Shown piece by piece: positions 1 to 5,339 of a stretch of 5,998 nt of DNA. The stretch spans positions 1 to 5,998 of the forward strand of contig JACCTF010000793.1 of NCBI GenBank assembly GCA_013812565.1. The letters are read 5' to 3'. The DNA is from Pyrinomonadaceae bacterium. GTDB lineage: Bacteria > Acidobacteriota > Blastocatellia > Pyrinomonadales > Pyrinomonadaceae. The translations under genes and the position numbers were made by a program. A model generated the notes under the pieces. It was given only the letters and a program-made list of their open reading frames with translations. It did not search any database and was not told the DNA's origin. How positions within the stretch are numbered: the stretch's first letter is position 1; every line of letters starts with the position of its first letter.

Positions 1-1
1 A

Positions 2-814
2 AATAATGTCGCCCTTCCGGGCGTCAAAAACATCGTCGCCGTTTCGAGCGGAAAAGGCGGCGTCGGCAAATCAACCGTCGCGGTTAACCTCGCGGTTTCG
101 CTGGCGCTCGACGGCGCGAAAGTCGGCGTGATGGACGCCGACGTGTATGGTCCGAACGTTCCGCTGATGCTCGGCGTAGGTGATGCCCGTCCCGAGGTGG
201 CGCTGAACAAATTGCTGCCGATTGAAGCTTATGGCGTGCGGATGATGTCGATGGCGCTTTTGAAGCCGGGCGATGAACCGATGATTGTGCGCGGGCCCAT
301 CTTGCATGGACTCGTTCGACAGTTCTTACAAGATGTGCGGTGGGGCGAACTGGATTACCTGATCGTCGATATGCCGCCGGGTACGGGCGATGTCCAGTTG
401 TCGCTGGCCCAGCTTGTTCCAGTGCAGGGCGCGGTGCTGGTGACAACGCCGCAGGAGGTGGCGCTCTCGGACGTGCGGCGCGCGATACGTATGTTTGAAA
501 CGGTCTCGGTTCCGGTTCTCGGCGTGGTCGAGAACATGAGCTATTTCGTTGCTCCTGATACGGGCACGCGCTATAACATCTTCGGCGAGGGCGGCGGAAG
601 CAGGTTGGCTGATCAGTATGAAGTGCCGTTTCTCGGCCAGATTCCGCTGGGGCTGGAAGTGCGTGAGGGAGGAGACTGTGGCGTGCCGGTGGTCGTCAGT
701 CATCCGGAGTCGCCGCAGGCCGTTGCTTTCCGCCGCGTTGCCGAAGAAGTCGCTCGGTATGTCTCAATCGAGGCGCTGAAACCCGAGTTAGTCGTTTTGG
801 GCAAAGCTCGCTAA
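2..814 (+). CDS. mrp: Mrp/ApbC-family iron-sulfur cluster carrier ATPase (5' partial)
   Basis: Reading frame 2 is open from the first base of the window to a TAA at 812-814, giving 270 residues; the true start lies upstream. The deviant Walker A motif GKGGVGKS is at visible residues 17-24 (nt 50-73). It is followed by the A' motif VMDADVYGPN (43-52), the switch/Walker B stretch LIVDMPPGTGD, and the family signature ENMSYF followed by IFGEGGG. These identify the SIMIBI-class P-loop ATPases of the Mrp/ApbC/Nbp35 group, which bind and transfer Fe-S clusters in the cytoplasm. Full-length bacterial members are about 350-370 residues with an N-terminal MIP18/DUF59 domain, so that domain should lie before the window. 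Oddity: the usual CXXC pair just after ENMSYF is replaced by A-P-D-T (nt 551-562). The only Cys in the visible part is residue 226 (nt 677-679). It sits 76 bp before an A-type Fe-S carrier gene, with no terminator between them. Family assignment is firm; the biochemical role of this CXXC-less form is inferred. Confidence 0.95.
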   Translation, partial: NNVALPGVKNIVAVSSGKGGVGKSTVAVNLAVSLALDGAKVGVMDADVYGPNVPLMLGVGDARPEVALNKLLPIEAYGVRMMSMALLKPGDEPMIVRGPILHGLVRQFLQDVRWGELDYLIVDMPPGTGDVQLSLAQLVPVQGAVLVTTPQEVALSDVRRAIRMFETVSVPVLGVVENMSYFVAPDTGTRYNIFGEGGGSRLADQYEVPFLGQIPLGLEVREGGDCGVPVVVSHPESPQAVAFRRVAEEVARYVSIEALKPELVVLGKAR

Positions 815-837
815 TGTGGTAAAACATAGTAGAATTT

Positions 838-866
838 CAGACAGAAGATTTGAGATTTGGAATAAT
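838..866 (+). promoter_or_regulatory. Candidate sigma70-type promoter for the A-type carrier gene
   Basis: CAGACA at 838-843 (4/6 to TTGACA) is followed after 17 bp by AATAAT at 861-866 (5/6 to TATAAT). A TG dinucleotide one base upstream of the hexamer (858-859) makes an extended -10. The predicted transcript would start near 872-874 and give a leader of about 18 nt that still holds the GAGGAG ribosome-binding site. This would allow expression independent of mrp. It is a consensus match only. Confidence 0.35.
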
Positions 867-872
867 TAACAA

Positions 873-878
873 GAGGAG
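873..878 (+). promoter_or_regulatory. Ribosome binding site of the A-type carrier gene
   Basis: GAGGAG lies 12 nt before the ATG at 891. It is a strong Shine-Dalgarno match with slightly long spacing. It supports the ATG at 891 as the start, because no other in-frame start is better placed. Confidence 0.7.
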
Positions 879-890
879 AATATAAAGATA

Positions 891-1247
891 ATGTCCACGG
901 TAACGGCTCCCAGTGTATCGCTCAACGTCACAGAAGCGGCGGCAACTGAAATCAAGAAGTTCATGACGAGTGAGGAAGATTTGCCGGAGACTGCGGGTCT
1001 TCGGGTCCGCGTCGTGCCGGGCGGTTGCTCCGGTTTTCAGTACAGCTTGAACATCGAAGAAAGCTCGCGCCAGGGTGATCATATTTTTGACGCGAACGGT
1101 GTACGGCTCTTTGTTGATATGTTCAGCGCACAGTATCTGAACGGCGTTGAGATCGATTATGTAAACAGCATGATGGGTTCAGGCTTTGCTTTCAACAATC
1201 CGAATTCAACCGGCTCCTGCGGTTGCGGATCGTCATTCACGGCCTAA
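891..1247 (+). CDS. erpA: A-type iron-sulfur cluster carrier (IscA/ErpA/HesB family)
   Basis: This 118-residue protein is the usual length for the family. It carries the three conserved cluster-binding cysteines: Cys46 in GGCSGFQY, and Cys110 and Cys112 in the C-terminal SCGCGSSF. The 64-residue and 2-residue spacings equal those of E. coli IscA (Cys35/99/101). Other family landmarks are LFVDMFSAQYLNG (73-85), the DY pair (89-90) and FNNPN (101-105). Such proteins accept a 2Fe-2S or 4Fe-4S cluster from a scaffold and deliver it to apo-enzymes in the cytoplasm. The QYL and CGCGSSF wording is closest to ErpA, but IscA, SufA and ErpA cannot be separated safely from sequence alone, so the symbol is a best fit. 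Residues 1-12 are a poorly conserved lead-in. It follows mrp by 76 bp on the same strand, has its own RBS and likely promoter, and is closed by a strong terminator. The neighbourhood fits joint Fe-S cluster trafficking. Confidence 0.93.
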   Translation: MSTVTAPSVSLNVTEAAATEIKKFMTSEEDLPETAGLRVRVVPGGCSGFQYSLNIEESSRQGDHIFDANGVRLFVDMFSAQYLNGVEIDYVNSMMGSGFAFNNPNSTGSCGCGSSFTA

Positions 1248-1275
1248 GCTCTGCGCTGAAACTCCACAAAATGCG

Positions 1276-1324
1276 AACGACGCAGCATGCAAGCGTAATC
1301 TTGCATGTTGCGTCGTTTCTTTTT
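1276..1324 (+). terminator. Rho-independent terminator after the A-type carrier gene
   Basis: An 18-bp stem is formed by AACGACGCAGCATGCAAG (1276-1293) and CTTGCATGTTGCGTCGTT (1300-1317), with one G-U wobble and a 6-nt CGTAAT loop. A T-rich tail, TTTCTTTTT (1316-1324), follows directly. It starts 28 bp after the carrier stop codon and ends 15 bp before the 3' end of the convergent M16 gene. Read on the minus strand, the same stem is followed only by a short TTTT in CGCATTTTGTG, so it may also stop the M16 transcript, less efficiently. Confidence 0.9.
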
Positions 1325-1338
1325 AGGATGCGCTGATT

Positions 1339-2913
1339 TTAGGGCACTTGCGGGTAGATCATTGTCAACGGATCCGGCAACGGGATACGGCGAATCTGGT
1401 TGCTGCCGGCGATCTTTGCGAGCGAGTGCTGCGCGTTGTCGGGGTTGCTCTTCGTGATGTCATCGATGTTGCCCACCACAAGGATGACAAGCTTATCGGG
1501 TTGCAGGTACTTCTGTGCCACCCGCTGCACATCTTCGGCCGTCACGCTCTTGATGCGGTCGCGGTAAGTGGACCAGTAGTCAACCGGTCTTCGCGTGTAC
1601 TCGTCTTGTGCAAACGTCCCGGCGATCTGCGCGGCAGTAGCAAAGAAACGCGGGAAAATCTCAATCGCAGAGTTCTTCGCGGTTGTCAGCTCTTCGTCCG
1701 AGACTTTCGTCGTGCGGATGCGAGCGATCTCTTCCATGATGATGCCCACTGCCTGCGGGGTGGTGGCGCTCTTCGATTGAAACGACGCCCGGAAATCGCT
1801 CGGGTAATAAACACCGAGGCCGTAATCGGAGCCTGCGCTGTAGGCTAATCCCTCGTCAGACCTAATCCGCGACATAAGGCGTGAGGTGAAGCCGCCGCCG
1901 CCGAGGATGTCGTTCATGATTGAGAGGGCGTAACTGTCGGGATTGTCGCGCGTCGTGCCGGTGTGTCCGACGATGACGCGCCCCTGATTTACGTCCGCTT
2001 TGTGCACCGTGTAAACACCGGCGACGGGCGCGAAAGATGGCTTCGGCACTTCGGAGATTGTCGCTTTGCTCGCTTCCCAGGCGCGCATGGATGTTTCGAG
2101 TTTGGCGAGCATCTCTTTGGTATTGAAATCTCCCGAGACTGCAAAGACAAAAGCCCCGGGCTGGTAATACTGTTTGTGGAAAGCGACAAGGTCGTCGCGG
2201 GTGACGGCTTCGATAGAGGCTTTAGTCGTCTGCTTTGTCGAGAAGTGGTCGGTTCCGCGCATCAGGCGGTTCCATTCACGACTTTCGATTGTTGTGGTGT
2301 CATCGTTGCGCCGCTCCATCTGCTGGAGGATTTGGCTCTTGGCAAGAGCCAAGCGATCCGGCTGGAATCGCGGATTCTTCAGCATGTCGAAGTAGAGGGC
2401 TAAGCCCTGATCAATGTCCTTCGATAAACAGTTTAGGTTCGCGTTGCCTTGTGTATCTCCTATACCACTGGAGATGTTGGCCGCTAAAAAGTCGGCGGCT
2501 TCATCGAACTGCTCGGCTGTTTTTGATGTGGTTCCGCCGGCGCGTATCTGGCCGCCGGACAACGCGGCGACTCCCTCTTTGCTCGAAGGCTCAAGATACC
2601 TGCCGGTGCGAATAAGCGTGGTGACATTCACGAGCGGCAGATCATGATCTTCGACAAGGTATGCCACGGCTCCGTTTGAGAGAACGTGCCGGTACTTGTC
2701 GCGCTCAGGCGGCGTGTAACTTAAATCGGCAAATTTCAGTTCTCGCGGGTGGGCTGGTATCTCGGTTTGAGACGCTCCTTTAGTTTGCACGGCGGGAGCA
2801 GTGGTGGTGGCGTTTGTTCGACGAGGTTGTTGTGCGATTAAGCCGAGTGGCATGAGCGCCAAAAGCGCGATGGCGAGAAACGATGAAAAGAATTTTTGAT
2901 TTGTCTTAATCAT
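1339..2913 (-). CDS. Secreted M16-family protein without HXXEH (R/Y-type partner subunit)
   Basis: This 524-residue protein has a Sec signal peptide: basic MIKTNQK, hydrophobic core FLAIALLALMPLGL, likely cut near LIA-QQ at 27-28. A Thr/Ala/Gln-rich linker runs to about residue 50. M16 peptidase fold landmarks follow: the HVLSNGAVAYLVED strand (76-89), GVAALSGGQI (114-123) at the place of the zinc helix, a central domain ending in FVFAVSGDF (255-263), and a second half with GGGGFTSRLMSRIRSDEGLAYS (338-359). The zinc site is lost: the HXXEH positions read A117, G120, G121. The C-half Arg/Tyr signature (R349/R351, Y358), which supplies substrate-binding residues in this family, is intact. Heterodimeric M16 proteases with one HXXEH and one R/Y subunit are known (Sphingomonas SPH2681/2682, Thermus TTHA1264/1265). 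The ATG overlaps the upstream gene's TGA as ATGA (2913-2910), and an AAGGAAG RBS sits 6 nt upstream (2920-2926). Translational coupling and periplasmic pairing with the upstream protease are inferred. Confidence 0.92.
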   Translation of the reverse strand: MIKTNQKFFSSFLAIALLALMPLGLIAQQPRRTNATTTAPAVQTKGASQTEIPAHPRELKFADLSYTPPERDKYRHVLSNGAVAYLVEDHDLPLVNVTTLIRTGRYLEPSSKEGVAALSGGQIRAGGTTSKTAEQFDEAADFLAANISSGIGDTQGNANLNCLSKDIDQGLALYFDMLKNPRFQPDRLALAKSQILQQMERRNDDTTTIESREWNRLMRGTDHFSTKQTTKASIEAVTRDDLVAFHKQYYQPGAFVFAVSGDFNTKEMLAKLETSMRAWEASKATISEVPKPSFAPVAGVYTVHKADVNQGRVIVGHTGTTRDNPDSYALSIMNDILGGGGFTSRLMSRIRSDEGLAYSAGSDYGLGVYYPSDFRASFQSKSATTPQAVGIIMEEIARIRTTKVSDEELTTAKNSAIEIFPRFFATAAQIAGTFAQDEYTRRPVDYWSTYRDRIKSVTAEDVQRVAQKYLQPDKLVILVVGNIDDITKSNPDNAQHSLAKIAGSNQIRRIPLPDPLTMIYPQVP

Positions 2914-4646
2914 TTCTTTCTTCCTTCAAGCTGCGCGAGGCGATCTTCCAGCAGTTTCTTGAGTACTTTGATGAAGTCCTGCTTCTCAGCGGGAGCCGAC
3001 GCGCCTTGCTGTGTGACCTGCGTGAGTACCGCCTTGACTTGTTCAATCTTTGCTTGACCAAGCATGCCGCGCATCTGGCGAATTTGACTTTTCTCCTCTT
3101 CATCAAGCCCGGCGAGCAATGGGTCTTCTTCCGTCGCCGCGATCTTCTTCGTGTAGTAGATACCGGCGGTGCGGTTCTCCGGTTTGAAGTAAGTGTTGGC
3201 AACACGCTGAAGGTCAGCCGCTGTCACGGCTTGAACACGAGCAGGGTCAGTGTTAATCGTCTCCCACCCGCGGTTGGAGTCGCGCAGCAGCAGTTGAACC
3301 ATGAGCGCGAAGTTTGATTGTAGACGGCGGAAATCTCCCGCGGCGTTCTGGTTCTTGACCTTCTGCAATTCCTGCTCGCCGACTGTTTCCTTCTGAAGTT
3401 TCTCAATCTCTTTGTAGAGCGCCTGCTCGACTTCCTCCGGCGTGTGACCGGGTTTCGCCGTGCCTTGAAGCTCAAAGTAGCCTTCGTATTTGCGCCCGTC
3501 CTGACCGGCGGACGCGGCGTTGGCTAATCCCTTCTCCAAGACGAGCGATTTGTAGAGCCGTCCGGTGCGACCGTTGAGGATGTCGGACAGGATGCCGAGC
3601 GCAAACTCGTCGCGGTGTCCGTCTGCTACCGTATGGTAGCGCACTCTCACCTGTGGGCTTGTCTCGGCATAGGCAACCATCCGTTTTTCAGCTTGCTGTG
3701 GCATCTCTTGTGTGCGCACGGGTTCGGGATCGCGGGGGCCGCGCGGGAGTCTGCCGAAATACTTACGGGCAAGTTCCGTCGCGCGCGCCGGTTCAAAGTC
3801 GCCGACGAGACACGCCGTCAGGTTGTTCGGCGCGTAGTTGACGGCGAAGTAGTCGAGCGCTTCTTCGCGCGTAATGCCTTCAAGGTCGCTCGGCCAGCCG
3901 ACGACCGGCCAACCGTAAGGCGATGATTGCCAGAACATCGACTCGAACTGTTCATCAAACTTACCCGTCGGCGTGCTGTCTGTGCGCAAGCGACGCTCTT
4001 CGTGAACGACATCGCGCTCGGAATAGAACTCGCGGAAGACCGGTTTCAGCAGGCGGTCTGATTCCATCCAGAACCAGAGTTCAAGCTTGTTGGCCGGAAC
4101 GTTGATGAAATAGACCGTGAAGTCATTGCCCGTCCCGGCGTTCATCCCAGAAGCGCCGGCGGTCGTGTAGATGCGGTCGAACTCATCTTTGACCAACGTC
4201 TCTTTTTCGCGTTTGGTGAGTTCGTCGAATTTAGCGATCAGTTCACGGTGGCGCGCGGTGCGGACTTGCGGATCCTTTGAACCAGGGATTTCGCCGAGGC
4301 GCGCGCGACGAATCAAAGTTTGTTCTTCGGCACGAATCGCGGCTCGGGTCTGGTCCATCTCTTTTATCAATTGCAGATTCGCGTTGATGTCTTTGGTGCC
4401 GATGGCGTGCGTCCCCTTAAACATCATGTGCTCGAAGAGGTGCGAAAGCCCGGTGATGCCGGGCCGCTCATTGACCGAACCGACGCGCGCGACCCAGCCG
4501 ACGGCGATATTCGGGTCGCCCTTGCGCGGCACCATTAGCACTTTCATGCCGTTATCAAGCACCATCTCCTGTACGGGCACTTTCTGCGCCGCCGCTTGTG
4601 CTGCACACACAAGCAGTGCGAGAAAGCAGAAAGAGATTTTCTTCAT
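2910..4646 (-). CDS. Secreted M16-family zinc metalloprotease, catalytic HXXEH subunit
   Basis: This 578-residue protein begins with a signal peptide (MKK, core ISFCFLALLVCAA, likely cut in AQAAAQ near residues 18-21). The inverted zinc motif HLFEH is at residues 69-73 (nt 4442-4428) inside GLSHLFEHMMFKGT: His69 and His73 should bind zinc and Glu72 act as base. The third ligand is most likely Glu217 in ERDVVHEERR, by alignment with ERxxxxxE in pitrilysin and MPP. The gap from His73 to Glu217 is about 144 residues, against roughly 77 in pitrilysin. The extra length is a charged, probably helical insertion at about 88-157, as in some bacterial M16 proteins. GMNAGTGNDFTVYF (167-180) and LELWFWMESDRL (188-199) are typical landmarks. 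A second M16-like domain spans about 310-515, followed by a Lys/Glu/Gln-rich helical tail to 578. The RBS GTGAGGA (4654-4660) lies 7 nt before the ATG. It is the first gene of a two-gene operon with the non-catalytic partner. It probably degrades or processes peptides in the periplasm; the substrate is unknown. Confidence 0.94.
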   Translation of the reverse strand: MKKISFCFLALLVCAAQAAAQKVPVQEMVLDNGMKVLMVPRKGDPNIAVGWVARVGSVNERPGITGLSHLFEHMMFKGTHAIGTKDINANLQLIKEMDQTRAAIRAEEQTLIRRARLGEIPGSKDPQVRTARHRELIAKFDELTKREKETLVKDEFDRIYTTAGASGMNAGTGNDFTVYFINVPANKLELWFWMESDRLLKPVFREFYSERDVVHEERRLRTDSTPTGKFDEQFESMFWQSSPYGWPVVGWPSDLEGITREEALDYFAVNYAPNNLTACLVGDFEPARATELARKYFGRLPRGPRDPEPVRTQEMPQQAEKRMVAYAETSPQVRVRYHTVADGHRDEFALGILSDILNGRTGRLYKSLVLEKGLANAASAGQDGRKYEGYFELQGTAKPGHTPEEVEQALYKEIEKLQKETVGEQELQKVKNQNAAGDFRRLQSNFALMVQLLLRDSNRGWETINTDPARVQAVTAADLQRVANTYFKPENRTAGIYYTKKIAATEEDPLLAGLDEEEKSQIRQMRGMLGQAKIEQVKAVLTQVTQQGASAPAEKQDFIKVLKKLLEDRLAQLEGRKK

Positions 4647-4653
4647 CTGTTAA

Positions 4654-4660
4654 TCCTCAC
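4654..4660 (-). promoter_or_regulatory. Ribosome binding site of the M16 operon
   Basis: On the minus strand GTGAGGA precedes the ATG at 4646 by 7 nt. It fixes the start of the catalytic M16 gene and agrees with the signal peptide beginning there. Further upstream, TAAAAT (minus strand, 4756-4751) is a possible -10, but I find no convincing -35, so I do not call a promoter. Confidence 0.75.
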
Positions 4661-4776
4661 TTGTTTGATTGAAACTGACATCTTTCGCTTAGGATAAGTT
4701 TTTTGACTTCCCTTAGATGCAATAACGTACCATCTCAATGACGGTTTCTTATTTTACATCGCTTCGTAAGTCCTAT

Positions 4777-4784
4777 TGAACTAA
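4777..4784. repeat. Target-site duplication, left copy (TGAACTAA)
   Basis: The 8-bp sequence TGAACTAA abuts the left end of the 197-bp element and recurs in the same orientation at its right end (4982-4989). The bases beyond it on each side differ. This is the expected trace of a staggered cut by a transposase. If the inverted repeat is taken as 14 bp, the duplication reads as 6 bp, GAACTA. Confidence 0.85.
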
Positions 4785-4981
4785 CTCACCTTACGCGATT
4801 GAGCGGGCGAAACCCGCTCGACCATTTAGCAACTACAAGTAATTGCGGTTTCCTGAAGAATTAATTGCCTGTAACTGCCTGACAAAAAACTCATCGAAAA
4901 CAACAAAGAGTTGTCAACCATCACAAGGTCAACCAGTTAGCAGGATTTCAAAAATCTTCACATCAGACCGCGTAAGGTGAG
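4785..4981. mobile_element. MITE-like non-autonomous transposable element, 197 bp
   Basis: The ends are perfect 13-bp inverted repeats: CTCACCTTACGCG at 4785-4797 and CGCGTAAGGTGAG at 4969-4981. Both ends are flanked by the direct repeat TGAACTAA, so termini and target-site duplication agree to the base. The interior is visibly richer in A+T than the flanking genes and holds no credible ORF, so it has no transposase and would need one supplied in trans. It contains a GC-rich hairpin near the left end (4799-4821) and an 8-bp direct repeat GTCAACCA (4913-4920 and 4928-4935). An 8-bp duplication occurs in several IS families, but the CTCACC terminus does not let me name one. The left edge is 138 bp upstream of the M16 start codon. 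The uninterrupted site would have read CCTATTGAACTAAAGCGGG. Whether it affects M16 transcription is inference. Confidence 0.82.
4799..4821. other. GC-rich hairpin inside the MITE-like element
   Basis: GAGCGGG (4801-4807) pairs with CCCGCTC (4813-4819) around a CGAAA loop. Two more pairs (U-G, U-A) extend the stem to 9 bp in RNA. No T-tract follows on either strand, so it is not a standard terminator. It lies 14 bp inside the left end and may be part of the element's own structure. Confidence 0.6.
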
Positions 4982-4989
4982 TGAACTAA
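4982..4989. repeat. Target-site duplication, right copy (TGAACTAA)
   Basis: This is an exact second copy, in direct orientation, of the 8-mer at 4777-4784. It directly abuts the right inverted repeat of the 197-bp element. Confidence 0.85.
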
Positions 4990-5302
4990 AGCGGGATCAT
5001 GCCTGACAAGCTCGTACTTCTGACTTCGCATTCCGCAACTCATACCCTCGCTTTATCGACTCGCTCAGGTTGGTGTACTATCGGGGGCGTTGCAATTCGC
5101 TCGTTAAGCGGTAGCAACCGCGGCTAAAATAATCAACGCTCCTTATTCATCTTGTTATCACATCTATCAAACGCTAACGCTTCTCGACGACTGTCTCGCC
5201 CGCAGGGTTCGCCGACCTGCTTCTACCCCGTTGCCCTGAAAACTCGCTTCGCCGCCCGTTCAAGCTTAAGCATCACAGCCGCCAGTTGACGGATGTGAGG
5301 CT
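4990..5302. other. Gene-free intergenic stretch
   Basis: About 313 bp between the MITE-like element and the aminotransferase promoter shows no gene with both a good start and recognisable protein character. The longest short reading frame I noticed is 28 codons on the minus strand (5309-5223), starting MPKPHIRQLAAV, without a clear RBS. A structured inverted repeat lies at 5087-5121. I see no tRNA, CRISPR or attachment site. Confidence 0.6.
5087..5121. repeat. Imperfect inverted repeat / extended hairpin
   Basis: Outer arms GCGTTGC (5087-5093) and GCAACCGC (5114-5121) pair with one bulged C. Inner arms CGCT (5098-5101) and AGCG (5107-5110) pair around a CGTTA loop, with a 4x3 internal loop between the two stems. 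Both strands give a similar fold. No T-tract follows, so it is not an intrinsic terminator. It could be a dispersed palindromic repeat, but that needs the rest of the genome. Confidence 0.45.
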
Positions 5303-5332
5303 TTGGCATTTATCCCACTGCTTCTTAATACT
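5303..5332 (+). promoter_or_regulatory. Candidate promoter of the aminotransferase gene, near-leaderless
   Basis: TTGGCA at 5303-5308 matches TTGACA at 5 of 6 bases. After 17 bp comes TAATACT (5326-5332), a moderate -10 (AATACT matches at 4 of 6 with an 18-bp spacer). A start about 7 bases downstream would fall at roughly 5339-5340, on the A of the ATG. No Shine-Dalgarno sequence is seen before that ATG, which fits a leaderless or nearly leaderless mRNA. Confidence 0.4.
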
Positions 5333-5339
5333 CTGCCGT

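Noticed and set aside
1348..1848. Plus-strand open frame of 166 codons
   Set aside because: It lies wholly inside the minus-strand M16 partner gene, has no family motif, and is biased toward Arg, Val and Asp in the way expected of an antisense shadow frame.
4604..4625. Possible lipobox around Cys14 of the catalytic M16 signal peptide
   Set aside because: The sequence LLVC has Val at -1, not Gly/Ala/Ser, and a normal signal peptidase I site (AQAAAQ) follows, so a soluble exported protein is more likely.
4171..4653. Plus-strand open frame of 160 codons
   Set aside because: It is antisense to the well-supported catalytic M16 gene, including its HXXEH region, and is a Ser/Arg-rich shadow frame without recognisable domains.
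4876..5009. 10-bp direct repeat TGCCTGACAA (4876-4885 and 5000-5009)
   Set aside because: One copy is inside the mobile element and one outside, with no symmetric relation to its ends; probably chance.
5103..5109. GTTAAGC matching an integron attC core (GTTRRRY)
   Set aside because: I found no complementary RYYYAAC core at a suitable distance and there is no integrase or cassette array.
5202..5220. GCAGG-GTTCGCCGA-CCTGC hairpin resembling a tRNA T-arm
   Set aside because: The loop is 9 nt rather than 7 and there is no acceptor stem, D-arm or anticodon arm at the right distances.
5223..5309. Minus-strand 28-codon frame starting MPKPHIRQLAAV
   Set aside because: The composition is somewhat protein-like, but it is too short, has no clear RBS, and has no recognisable family.
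5295..5339. Upstream GTG (5295) as an alternative start of the aminotransferase
   Set aside because: The added residues (VRLWHLSHCFLILCR) do not match the family N-terminus, whereas the ATG at 5340 begins exactly where homologues begin.
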